Assembly (NCBI GenBank): GCA_007694165.1
Contig: RECE01000241.1
Location: forward strand, 1 to 64,000
Direction of reading: 5' to 3'
DNA length: 64,000 nucleotides
DNA from: Bacteroidota bacterium
GTDB taxonomy: Bacteria > Bacteroidota > Bacteroidia > Bacteroidales > UBA7960
Below the pieces are notes generated by a model. The model searched no databases, was not told the DNA's origin, and saw only the letters and a program-made list of their open reading frames with translations. Shown piece by piece: positions 8,359 to 16,554 of the stretch. Numbering within the stretch: position 1 is the first letter of the stretch; every line of letters starts with the position of its first letter. The translations under genes were made by a program, and so were the position numbers.

Positions 8359-9204
8359 GTGAAAGTTATTCGTACCATAAGCCAGATGCAGGCTCTCAGT
8401 CTTGCCGCCAGAAAAACGGGAAAAAGTATTGGTTTTGTGCCTACCATGGGGGCCTTGCACAGTGGTCATTTGCATTTGGTGGAAAGGGCACTGGCAGAAA
8501 ACGACATTGTGGTGTGCAGCATATTTGTAAACCCCATCCAGTTTACTAATCCCGGAGATCTCGAAAAATACCCCAGGACCTTCGGGAAAGATTCCGTTTT
8601 GCTTGAGGCTATCGGATGTGATGTTGTATTCTACCCCGATGTTGCAGAAATGTACCCGGAGCCCGTAACCCATACCTATGACTTTGGCATGCTGGAAAAG
8701 GTAATGGAAGGACTTTACAGGGCCGGTCACTTCAATGGGGTCGCCATTGTGGTGAAAAAGCTATTTGACATTGTGCTTCCACACAAGGCTTATTTCGGAG
8801 AAAAGGATTATCAGCAGCTTGCGGTAATCCAATCGCTGGTGAAACTGGAATCGATGGATATCGAAATCATCCCTTGTCCTATTGTGAGGGAACCTGACGG
8901 ACTGGCCATGAGTTCCAGGAATGCCCGATTGACTCCGGAACAACGAAAGGCAGCACCTTTTATTTTTGAAACACTGGTGAAAGCCGCACAGCTATATAAA
9001 AGCCGGAGTGTTGAGCTTGTTATTGATACGGTTTGTGAGTCCATCGCTGCCAACCCGGATATGGAACTTGAATATTTTGAAATATCAGATACAGAAACCC
9101 TGGCTCCCATAAGAGGAGAAAAACCGCACCGTCCTGTAGTAGCATGCATTGCAGTTTACATGGGGCAGGTGAGGCTCATTGACAATATGATTTTTAATTT
9201 GTAA
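8359..9204 (+). CDS. panC: Pantothenate synthetase
   Basis: Condenses pantoate and beta-alanine with ATP to give pantothenate, the precursor of coenzyme A; cytoplasmic. 281 residues, full length. Class I nucleotidyltransferase motifs are visible: PTMGALHSGH near the N-terminus (HxGH), FGEKDYQQ, and MSSRN (KMSKS-like). The track ORF starts at a TTG (8323), but family members begin just before the IRTISQM region, so GTG at 8359 (VKVIRTIS) is preferred. panD follows 105 bases downstream with its own promoter match. Confidence 0.95.
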   Translation: MKVIRTISQMQALSLAARKTGKSIGFVPTMGALHSGHLHLVERALAENDIVVCSIFVNPIQFTNPGDLEKYPRTFGKDSVLLEAIGCDVVFYPDVAEMYPEPVTHTYDFGMLEKVMEGLYRAGHFNGVAIVVKKLFDIVLPHKAYFGEKDYQQLAVIQSLVKLESMDIEIIPCPIVREPDGLAMSSRNARLTPEQRKAAPFIFETLVKAAQLYKSRSVELVIDTVCESIAANPDMELEYFEISDTETLAPIRGEKPHRPVVACIAVYMGQVRLIDNMIFNL

Positions 9205-9209
9205 TTTTG
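9179..9209 (+). promoter_or_regulatory. Promoter of panD
   Basis: TTG (9179-9181), 20-base spacer, TAATTTTG (9202-9209). It overlaps the last codons of panC and would let panD be transcribed on its own. Confidence 0.55.
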
Positions 9210-9309
9210 CCCACCCTTAACAGATGGGCTGAAAAAACTTGCAACAAAACTCTACAGCCAACTGTTTGTATTGCAGTAAAACAACATTAAAAAGCACCAA
9301 ATTTCCCCC

Positions 9310-9654
9310 ATGTTTATAGAAGTCCTTAAATCGAAAATTCATCGTGCTGTTATCACACAGGCCGACCTGCATTACATAGGCAGTGTTACCATTGACGAAG
9401 ATCTGATGGACGCCGTGGGCATTATCGAAAACGAAAAAGTCCATATTGTCAACATCAATAATGGTGAACGACTCGAAACCTATGTTATTAAAGGCCCCCG
9501 CGGAAGCGGGGTGATTTGCCTCAACGGTCCTGCAGCCCGCAAAGCACAAAAAGGTGATGTGGTAATTATCATCTCCTATGCCTTGATGGAGTTTGAAAAA
9601 GCAAAGGAGTTTGTTCCGCAGATTATATTCCCTGACGACAACAACAAGATCTGA
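9310..9654 (+). CDS. panD: Aspartate 1-decarboxylase
   Basis: Makes beta-alanine from aspartate for PanC. A pyruvoyl enzyme made as a 114-residue proenzyme, the normal size. The self-cleavage site is Gly24-Ser25 in HYIGSVTID, where the Ser becomes the pyruvoyl group. [11 protein letters not shown] near the C-terminus is the conserved turn. With panC directly upstream this is a two-gene pantothenate segment; panB is not in the window. Confidence 0.96.
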   Translation: MFIEVLKSKIHRAVITQADLHYIGSVTIDEDLMDAVGIIENEKVHIVNINNGERLETYVIKGPRGSGVICLNGPAARKAQKGDVVIIISYALMEFEKAKEFVPQIIFPDDNNKI

Positions 9655-9713
9655 CTTTCGCCGAAACCCTTTACCCCTGAAGCCAAAAAAACCCATTTCA
9701 AAAGCAAACAGTA

Positions 9714-10745
9714 TTGAAAGAACGGACTAAAAGATATGCAAAGGTTTTTCTGTTTACTTTCCTTGGGGTATTTATCCTTTGGTTAATTACACGCAATCAG
9801 GACATTGATAAAATATGGGAAGAACTGCGTCAGGCCAACTTTTTCTGGATCCTGCTGGCCATTTTCAGCGGTTTCCTCAGCCACTTCATACGCGCCATCC
9901 GCTGGAATATGCTTATCCGGCCTCTTGGAAAAACACCTGAAACTTCCACCACCTTTTATTCGCTGATGACCGGCAACCTTGCCAACCTTGCCGTACCCAG
10001 GCTGGGCGAGATAACTCGCTGTGTTACCCTGGCAAAACACTCAAAGCATCCCTTCAACTCCATTGCCGGCACGGTGGTGGCCGAGCGGATATTTGATATG
10101 CTAAGCCTGGTGGTGCTCATGTTTTTGACCATCGTATTTCAATTCAGTTACCTGAAAGGATTTCTCAACGATTTAGTCGTCAAGCCCCTGATGAAAATGA
10201 TCGGGCAGAATTCACTTCTCCTCTTTCTTTTAGCAATAGCTGGCCTGGGCTTATTGGTTTTCTTTTTCCGTTATATGAAAAAGACAAATATCAACAAAGA
10301 GGGGCTGTCCGGAAAAATCAAACGACAGATCCTGGGATTCTGGAAGGGGGTTCTTACACTGAGAGATATGGAGAATAAAATGGTGTTCATCCTTCTCACT
10401 GTTGCCATCTGGACTCTTTATTTCTTTACGGTATATTTCATTTTCTTTGCCTTGCCCGGCACATCCATGCTGGGAGTTTCGGCAGGATTTACCATTCTGG
10501 CCATGGGCACTCTGGGTATTGTTGCTCCGGTGCCCGGAGGGATTGGGGCTTATCACTTTATTGTAATTACTACCATGACAGAGGTATTGGGTATTGTTTC
10601 TGAATCAGCAACTTCTTATGCTTACATTGCGCATGCGGCCCAAACCTTTACTATTATTCTCCTGGGAGGGTTTTCATGGCTGATTTTGTCTGTAAAATTC
10701 AAAGATTCCAAAACGCAACCTGTTGCTAAACCACCAGTATCATGA
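9714..10745 (+). CDS. Lysylphosphatidylglycerol synthase-type (UPF0104) membrane protein
   Basis: Integral membrane protein of 343 residues with about eight hydrophobic segments and family signatures [22 protein letters not shown] and [11 protein letters not shown]. The family includes flippase domains of MprF and glycan-linked membrane proteins, but substrates are seldom known. The frame opens with TTG ([10 protein letters not shown]); no better ATG precedes the first helix. It overlaps the next gene by 4 bases (ATGA), so it is translationally coupled to the heptose adenylyltransferase. That suggests an envelope role (inference). Confidence 0.8.
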   Translation: MKERTKRYAKVFLFTFLGVFILWLITRNQDIDKIWEELRQANFFWILLAIFSGFLSHFIRAIRWNMLIRPLGKTPETSTTFYSLMTGNLANLAVPRLGEITRCVTLAKHSKHPFNSIAGTVVAERIFDMLSLVVLMFLTIVFQFSYLKGFLNDLVVKPLMKMIGQNSLLLFLLAIAGLGLLVFFFRYMKKTNINKEGLSGKIKRQILGFWKGVLTLRDMENKMVFILLTVAIWTLYFFTVYFIFFALPGTSMLGVSAGFTILAMGTLGIVAPVPGGIGAYHFIVITTMTEVLGIVSESATSYAYIAHAAQTFTIILLGGFSWLILSVKFKDSKTQPVAKPPVS

Positions 10746-11236
10746 ACCGAAGCGACATTATTACCCAAAAAATTATTTCCCTTGAAGAATTGCCTAAAAA
10801 GCTCGCCTACTGGAAGTTTAAGAACAAAAAAATAGTGTTTACCAATGGCTGTTTTGACATACTGCACCTGGGCCATGTGGATTATCTTTCCAAGGCTGCC
10901 GGGTATGGAGATATACTCGTGGTGGGTTTAAATACGGATGCATCTGTACAAAGGCTGAAAGGACCTTCCAGGCCTGTTAATGATCAGACTGCAAGGGCAA
11001 GATTGATGGCCTCTTTGTTTTTTATTACGGCAGTGGTCTTCTTTGATGAAGAAACCCCCTATGAACTTATCAAAACCATTCAACCCGATGTACTGGTAAA
11101 AGGGAGCGATTACAAGGCCGAAGACATTGTAGGATATGATATTGTAAAGGAAAAAGGTGGTGAGGTGGTTACCATCGACTTCCTGGAAGGCTATTCTACT
11201 TCAGGCATTATCCAGAAGCTGCGGGATATTGAATAA
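10742..11236 (+). CDS. rfaE2: D-glycero-beta-D-manno-heptose 1-phosphate adenylyltransferase
   Basis: Activates heptose 1-phosphate with ATP to ADP-heptose for the LPS inner core. 164 residues: the stand-alone nucleotidyltransferase half of what is the bifunctional HldE in Enterobacteria. Motifs are [17 protein letters not shown] (HxGH), [12 protein letters not shown], and [10 protein letters not shown] at the end (family YSTT/S). The kinase half is not in the window. The start overlaps the preceding membrane protein stop. Confidence 0.93.
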   Translation: MNRSDIITQKIISLEELPKKLAYWKFKNKKIVFTNGCFDILHLGHVDYLSKAAGYGDILVVGLNTDASVQRLKGPSRPVNDQTARARLMASLFFITAVVFFDEETPYELIKTIQPDVLVKGSDYKAEDIVGYDIVKEKGGEVVTIDFLEGYSTSGIIQKLRDIE

Positions 11237-11275
11237 ACAAAACGTTTTGCTTCTTGTAATTTCTGAAGAGAAACA

Positions 11276-12559
11276 CTAAAACCCACCAATCCAACGCCTT
11301 AACCCGGTCATATCTTCCCATGGCTGCCTGTAAGCAGGTACTTGCAAAGCCTCTCCTTTGGTAATGCCGCTGGAGAGAAAAGCCAGTGAGTGTTGCAGCG
11401 AAGGCTCCAGCAAATCACCGAAGTCATAGGATAATCCATCATTGGCAATAATATCAGCCTGAATACCATCAAAAAACTCCCCTTCGTCGTCCGCATTTTT
11501 CACACTGATGGTAATAGGGGCTACAGCCCAGATGTTATTAAATCTCAAAATATCTGCTCCCATAGGCTTTCCATATGTGTTGGAGCCTACTATAAAAACA
11601 TCCATATAGGGACGAAGTCCGTTAATCACCATTTCACTGGCAGAAGCTGTTGCTCCGGTTGCAATGACAACCAGCCTGTCAAGTCCAAGGCTGTTGGCTT
11701 CTTGCGTGAAAAATTCGGTTTTGTTTCGGTCTTCTTTGAATGAGTTGTAATAATATCTTGCATAGGGTTCTCCCACAACCTCCGAACCAGCAATCAGGCT
11801 GGAAAGTTGCCGTGCAATGGAGGTTAAGCCTCCGCCATTATACCGCAAATCAAGAATCAGATCGTCGATTTGCTGCTCACTGAAAAACTGAAAAACATTT
11901 TCCAGTTCCTGTTTGGTAGAACCAGAGAAATTTTGAAGTACCAGGTAACCCACCTTTGAACCTTCCTGTTGGATTACCTCATAGTGCAATACTGTATTCA
12001 CCGCAAGTACTTCTTTTTGCAGAGAAAAGATTACTTCCTCTCCTTCAGGTGTAATGAACCGAAAATTATTGCTTACCCCGGGTTGATTAGGCCCCAGCAA
12101 AGACCCGACATTGACACCGGGCTGAAGAACTGTGCCGTTTACGGTAGCAAGAATCCACCCCCTTCTTACTCCTTGCTCATAAATAGGTACATTGTTATAA
12201 ATGTGGCTCACCCTGAATTTCCCTTCATTATCCCAGGCAAAGCCCAACCCATACCCAACAAACTCTGTATTGGTAATATAGGCATAAAACACATCCCAGT
12301 CTGCAATAAAACTCCATCTGTCAAGCTCCTGATAACGAACAGCATCCAGAACATGAAACAATGAAGGATAAGCAGAAGGGTTAATGTTGGGTATATTTTC
12401 TGTCCAATAATACCATTCCTTCATTACCTCATAAAACGCTTCGTTTTCTTCGTTCAGATCAGGCTGATCGTCCTCCTTGTTGCAAGCGTTAAACAAAACA
12501 GAAAATGGGAATAAAGCCAACAGAAAAACAACAAAAAAATGGCGGTGAATTCTTTTCAT
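11276..12559 (-). CDS. S41 family (C-terminal processing-type) peptidase lipoprotein
   Basis: Secreted serine protease of 427 residues anchored as a lipoprotein: hydrophobic N-terminus with lipobox FNAC (Cys26). A PDZ-like region (about 100-180) precedes the S41 core. The catalytic Ser lies in TASASE (Ser306) and the Lys in YGKPMG (Lys331), 25 residues apart exactly as in E. coli Tsp. LRYNGGG (238-244) is the other conserved S41 block. It converges on the heptose gene and is divergent from nothing nearby; a TACATTTG -7 match at 12592-12599 may be its promoter. The substrate is unknown. Confidence 0.92.
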   Translation of the reverse strand: MKRIHRHFFVVFLLALFPFSVLFNACNKEDDQPDLNEENEAFYEVMKEWYYWTENIPNINPSAYPSLFHVLDAVRYQELDRWSFIADWDVFYAYITNTEFVGYGLGFAWDNEGKFRVSHIYNNVPIYEQGVRRGWILATVNGTVLQPGVNVGSLLGPNQPGVSNNFRFITPEGEEVIFSLQKEVLAVNTVLHYEVIQQEGSKVGYLVLQNFSGSTKQELENVFQFFSEQQIDDLILDLRYNGGGLTSIARQLSSLIAGSEVVGEPYARYYYNSFKEDRNKTEFFTQEANSLGLDRLVVIATGATASASEMVINGLRPYMDVFIVGSNTYGKPMGADILRFNNIWAVAPITISVKNADDEGEFFDGIQADIIANDGLSYDFGDLLEPSLQHSLAFLSSGITKGEALQVPAYRQPWEDMTGLRRWIGGF

Positions 12560-12875
12560 GGTTCGGGGGTTAAGGTTTCAACTTATAAACACAAATGTAA
12601 ACACAATTGTTGTTTTAACCGCCAGCAAAAAAACAGGCAATTGCTGGCTGCCTTTTCCTGACGGGTTGCCTTTTCCTGAAATATCCCGAAAATGTCTCCC
12701 TGTTTTTTGGTTTCAGGCAAAAAGCAAAGCGGGCATCTGATATTTTCAGACACCCGCTTCATCTTAGGGTTTTTTAGCCGACCGTTTCTTTTCCTGTTGC
12801 TGATAGTATTATTGCGTCCGGCAATCCAGTACTAACCGGTGGTTTTCAAAAACCGCCGGAGTTGTATAGTTCGTG
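12560..12875. other. Intergenic region between the S41 gene and glyS
   Basis: No gene seen. It holds a -7 match for the S41 gene (12592-12599, minus), a hairpin GCCAGC/GCTGGC (12621-12648), a 13-base direct repeat TGCCTTTTCCTGA at 12649 and 12667, and two stems that probably end glyS transcription (12727-12759 and 12836-12860). Confidence 0.6.
12727..12759 (-). terminator. Probable terminator after glyS
   Basis: Inverted repeat AGCGGGCATCTG / CAGACACCCGCT; the minus strand continues with a T-rich stretch. A second stem, CCGGTGGTTT/AAACCGCCGG (12836-12860), lies closer to glyS but lacks a T run. Confidence 0.5.
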
Positions 12876-14402
12876 TTATTTTTTGTAGCTTATTCTCTCC
12901 ATCACCACCCGTTTTACCTCATCCTTATGAATCCGTTCCTGCAGCATGGTATCGCGTTCGCGTATGGTTACGGTATTGTCTTCAAGGGTTTGGTGGTCAA
13001 TGGTGATGCAATAAGGAGTACCGATGGCATCCTGACGACGGTAACGACGACCGATGGCATCTTTTTCTTCGTATGCACACATGAAATCAAACTTGAGGTT
13101 GTCCATTACTTCACGCGCCTTTTCTGCCAGCCCGTCTTTTTTCATCAGCGGAAGCACGGCTACTTTGTAGGGAGCAAGCATGGGGGGCAGGTTCAACACC
13201 ACTCTTTGCGAACCATCTTCAAGTGTTTCTTCGTTATAGGCGTGGCTGAAAATAGCAAGGAACATGCGATCCAAACCAATAGAAGTCTCCACCACATAGG
13301 GCACGTAACTTTCGTTGGTTTCGGGATCGAAATACTGGAGTTTCTTGCCGGAGAATTTCTGATGGGCTCCCAGGTCAAAATCTGTGCGGGAATGGATTCC
13401 TTCCAGTTCCTTAAAGCCAAAGGGGAATTCAAACTCAATGTCGGCAGCAGCATTGGCGTAGTGTGCCAGCTTGTCGTGGTCATGGAAACGAAAAACATCC
13501 TCGCCCATACCCAGAGATATGTGCCAATTCATCCGCTCTTGCTTCCAGTATTCATACCATTGTTTCTCCTCTCCGGGTTTGACAAAAAACTGCATTTCCA
13601 TCTGTTCAAATTCGCGCATGCGGAAAATAAACTGACGCGCCACGATTTCGTTGCGGAAGGCTTTTCCTATCTGGGCAATCCCAAAAGGAATTTTCATGCG
13701 CCCGGTTTTCTGCACATTGAGATAGTTGACAAAAATACCCTGGGCAGTTTCTGGCCTGAGGTAAATCTGATTGGTGTCTTCACTCAACGAACCCATCTGT
13801 GTGCTAAACATCAGGTTGAATTGTCGTACATCAGTCCAGTTTTTAGACCCTGAAACAGGGCAGGCGATTTCGAGTTCTTCAATCAAAGCTTTTACATCTT
13901 TGAGATCTTCAGCCTCTAATGCAGCGACAAAACGCTTCATGATGGCAACAATCTTTTCCCGATTGGCCATTACCCGTGGATTGGTTTCACGAAACATTTT
14001 CTCATCAAAAGTTTCACCGAATCGGTTGGCGGCCTTTTGTACTTCTTTGTTAATCTTCTCTTCCAGTTTGGCCACATGATCTTCAATAAGCACATCGGCG
14101 CGGTATCTTTTTTTGGAGTCTTTATTGTCAATGAGGGGGTCGTTGAACGCATCCACATGCCCTGAAGCTTTCCATACTGTGGGATGCATAAAAATTGCCG
14201 AGTCAATTCCCACGATGTTTTCATGAAACTGAACCATGGTTTTCCACCAGTAATCCTTGATGTTGTTTTTCAGGGCAGAACCATTCTGACCATAATCGTA
14301 CACAGCACTTAGTCCGTCATAAATCTCACTGGACTGGAAAATAAAACCATACTCTTTGGCATGGGCTATAATTTTTTTAAAAACATCGTCTCCTTTAAGC
14401 AT
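12876..14402 (-). CDS. glyS: Glycine-tRNA ligase (homodimeric, GlyQS type)
   Basis: Class II synthetase that charges tRNA-Gly. 508 residues, the single-chain alpha2 form also found in eukaryotes. N-terminal block FIFQSSEIYDGLSAVYDYG, motif 2 as FRNEIVARQFIFRMREFEQ, motif 3 as SIGLDRMFLAI, and a C-terminal anticodon-binding domain (ending PFGI/YRRQDAIGTPYCITID region). Residues 90-170 form the usual charged insertion. It lies 23 bases after the kinase gene and is probably read with asd and the kinase. Confidence 0.96.
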   Translation of the reverse strand: MLKGDDVFKKIIAHAKEYGFIFQSSEIYDGLSAVYDYGQNGSALKNNIKDYWWKTMVQFHENIVGIDSAIFMHPTVWKASGHVDAFNDPLIDNKDSKKRYRADVLIEDHVAKLEEKINKEVQKAANRFGETFDEKMFRETNPRVMANREKIVAIMKRFVAALEAEDLKDVKALIEELEIACPVSGSKNWTDVRQFNLMFSTQMGSLSEDTNQIYLRPETAQGIFVNYLNVQKTGRMKIPFGIAQIGKAFRNEIVARQFIFRMREFEQMEMQFFVKPGEEKQWYEYWKQERMNWHISLGMGEDVFRFHDHDKLAHYANAAADIEFEFPFGFKELEGIHSRTDFDLGAHQKFSGKKLQYFDPETNESYVPYVVETSIGLDRMFLAIFSHAYNEETLEDGSQRVVLNLPPMLAPYKVAVLPLMKKDGLAEKAREVMDNLKFDFMCAYEEKDAIGRRYRRQDAIGTPYCITIDHQTLEDNTVTIRERDTMLQERIHKDEVKRVVMERISYKK

Positions 14403-14425
14403 ATTTTAAAATTTCTATGTTATTG

Positions 14426-15397
14426 TTATTTTTTTTCAGGTCTTTTGAAAAGATTTTCCTTGTTGATTACCACCTTGAGGCTCTTTGGTATTAAAGTAAA
14501 ACGAAAAGGTGATTGCCCCAGTGATTCACCATCTGCCTCCATCAAAACGGGAGTTTTGGGTTCGATGACAATATGTCTTCCCTGGTGCATTTCTACCATT
14601 TTATGCTTGCCGATAGTACCGTTGTACAATCGATTCACATTGTAAATAACGGCCCATTTGCTCATGTCTTTGATGAGGGTAAGATCAAAAAGCCCGTCAT
14701 CGGGAATTGCATTGGGAGTCTGTTTCATTCCTCCTCCGTTGTATTGTCCGATTCCCACTCCCATGCTGAAGATGTGGTGATTCATCTCTGTATCATCTAT
14801 TACTATTCGGGTGGGGACAGACTTAAAGGAAAAGAGGGATGTGAAGATATGTTTAAAGTACACAAAAGGATTGGTCTTACCCAGATCCTTGTCGGCATTG
14901 GTTTTTTTAGCTACAAGGCCATCAAATCCGAGTCCTGCCATATTGATAAAATACCTTGTGTTTGTACCTGTACCATTGGCAAAGTTAACCATCCCGGCAT
15001 CTTGTATAAACGTATCTTCTTTTTTGATCAATGCAATGCACTTGTCATAATCAAGCGGAATGTGGTAGGTGCGCACCCAGTCATTGCCCGTGCCTACAGA
15101 AACGACAGCAAGGGTAATATCAGTAGTAGAAGCTACTTTCTGACGAAACACCCCGTTCACCACTTCGTTCAGTGTGCCGTCTCCACCCACAGATATGATT
15201 TTGCGGTATCCCTTTTCAATATACTCTTTGGTAATGGCAATGGCATGGCCGCGTCTTTCAGTAAATACGGCGTGGAAATTAATTTCATGCTTCTCCAGCA
15301 TCCCTGAAATCTTATTCCAGTCTTTTTTACACTTTTTTACCCCTGCATTGGGGTTAACAACTGCCAGCCATGTATTGGCAAAGTCCTGTTTTTCCAA
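14426..15397 (-). CDS. Diacylglycerol kinase catalytic-domain (DagK/YegS) lipid kinase
   Basis: Lipid kinase of the DAGK_cat fold, 323 residues, peripheral to the inner membrane. NPNAGVKK near the N-terminus and SVGGDGTLNEVVNG (about 70-83) form the nucleotide-binding motif; GTGNDW follows. The C-terminal beta-sandwich (about 140-310) ends in ADGES and RFTLIPKSLKVV. The exact lipid acceptor is not known. The frame opens with TTG (MEKQDFAN), and a TACTTTTG match lies at 15467-15474. It sits between asd and glyS on the same strand. Confidence 0.88.
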   Translation of the reverse strand: MEKQDFANTWLAVVNPNAGVKKCKKDWNKISGMLEKHEINFHAVFTERRGHAIAITKEYIEKGYRKIISVGGDGTLNEVVNGVFRQKVASTTDITLAVVSVGTGNDWVRTYHIPLDYDKCIALIKKEDTFIQDAGMVNFANGTGTNTRYFINMAGLGFDGLVAKKTNADKDLGKTNPFVYFKHIFTSLFSFKSVPTRIVIDDTEMNHHIFSMGVGIGQYNGGGMKQTPNAIPDDGLFDLTLIKDMSKWAVIYNVNRLYNGTIGKHKMVEMHQGRHIVIEPKTPVLMEADGESLGQSPFRFTLIPKSLKVVINKENLFKRPEKK

Positions 15398-15484
15398 AAT
15401 ATCAGTTCTTATTATACTTAAATTTCAACGCTTTGCGTAAAACAGCATCTGTTTTTCAGCGAATTGCAAAAGTACAAAAAATGC

Positions 15485-16480
15485 TTACGCCTGCACCAGA
15501 TTTTTTTCCAGCAACAGCTGGGCTATCTGAATGGCGTTGGTAGCAGCACCTTTGCGCAGGTTGTCGGCAACAACCCACATGTCCAGGGCATTGTCACAGG
15601 ACTCGTCCCTGCGAATCCGTCCTACAAAGACCTCGTCCTTGTTGTGGCTGTATCGTGGCATGGGATAGATGTTTTCGGCAACATTGTCCTGAACAACCAA
15701 TCCGGGAGAATTGGCAAACAAGTTCATTACTTCATTGAGATGGAAAGGGGATTTCATCTCCACATTCACCGCTTCCGAGTGTCCTCCTTTTACCGGGATG
15801 CGCACCACGGTGGCTGTAATTCTGATTTGATTGTCTTCAAGAATCTTTCGCGTTTCGTTCACCAGTTTGGTTTCTTCAGTAGTATAGCCATTGGGTTCAA
15901 AATCGCCCCCGTGGGGAAAACAATTCAAGTCTATGGGATGGGGATAAACCCTGTCGGGGGTATTGCCAGCGCGCTCGTCGTCAAGCTGTTTTACTGCTGA
16001 CACACCGGTGCCGGTAACAGATTGATAGGTTGAAATCACCAGCCTTTTTATGCCGTATGCTTTGTGCAACGGGTTCAGGGCTACCACCATCTGTATGGTT
16101 GAGCAGTTGGGGTTGGCAATAATTCGGGTTTGCTGATTGAGGGTATGGGGGTTCACTTCAGGAACCACCAGGGGTACCCTCTCGTCCATGCGCCAGGCAG
16201 AAGAGTTGTCGATAACAAAGGTGCCCTGTTGGGCAAACTTTTCGGCCCAAAGCTTTGAGGTTGACCCACCGGCAGAGAACAGTGCTATGGCAGGCCGGGC
16301 TGCAAGTGCATCTTCAATACTGCATACCTTGTGGGTTTTTCCTTTAAACTCAATGGGCTTTCCTACTGATCGTTCGGAGGCAGCGGGAAAAAATTCACTG
16401 ACCGGAAAGTCTCTCTCTTCCAGCACTTTCATCATTACATTACCCACCAGTCCGGTGGCGCCAATCAGGGCAACTTTCAT
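15485..16480 (-). CDS. asd: Aspartate-semialdehyde dehydrogenase
   Basis: NADPH-dependent reduction of aspartyl phosphate to aspartate semialdehyde, feeding lysine, diaminopimelate, threonine and methionine synthesis. 331 residues, full length. NADP loop GATGLVGNVMM at the N-terminus, SAGGSTS, and the catalytic Cys in NPNCSTIQ; TYQSVTGTG and RIPVKGGHSEAV complete the active site. A consensus promoter lies directly upstream on the minus strand, overlapping that of the divergent lamin-tail gene. Confidence 0.97.
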   Translation of the reverse strand: MKVALIGATGLVGNVMMKVLEERDFPVSEFFPAASERSVGKPIEFKGKTHKVCSIEDALAARPAIALFSAGGSTSKLWAEKFAQQGTFVIDNSSAWRMDERVPLVVPEVNPHTLNQQTRIIANPNCSTIQMVVALNPLHKAYGIKRLVISTYQSVTGTGVSAVKQLDDERAGNTPDRVYPHPIDLNCFPHGGDFEPNGYTTEETKLVNETRKILEDNQIRITATVVRIPVKGGHSEAVNVEMKSPFHLNEVMNLFANSPGLVVQDNVAENIYPMPRYSHNKDEVFVGRIRRDESCDNALDMWVVADNLRKGAATNAIQIAQLLLEKNLVQA

Positions 16481-16502
16481 ATACTAAGGCTTTAAAATCT
16501 TA

Positions 16503-16534
16503 TTGAAGTCAATCAGGCAAAAATAGTATATTTA
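16503..16534 (+). promoter_or_regulatory. Candidate promoter of the lamin-tail gene
   Basis: TTG (16503-16505), 21-base spacer, TATATTTA (16527-16534), one mismatch from TAnnTTTG. It ends 20 bases before the ATG and overlaps the asd promoter. Confidence 0.4.
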
Positions 16535-16549
16535 CTCTCCCAAAATCAA
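16518..16549 (-). promoter_or_regulatory. Promoter of asd
   Basis: Minus strand TTG (16547-16549), 21-base spacer, TATTTTTG (16518-16525): full consensus match, 37 bases upstream of the asd start. Confidence 0.6.
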
Positions 16550-16554
16550 GGCCC

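Noticed and set aside
12873-13853. 326-residue plus-strand ORF opposite glyS
   Set aside because: Antisense to the class II motifs of glycyl-tRNA synthetase; no family features.
14573-15307. 244-residue plus-strand ORF opposite the lipid kinase
   Set aside because: Shadow; the minus frame has the GGDGTLNE motif.
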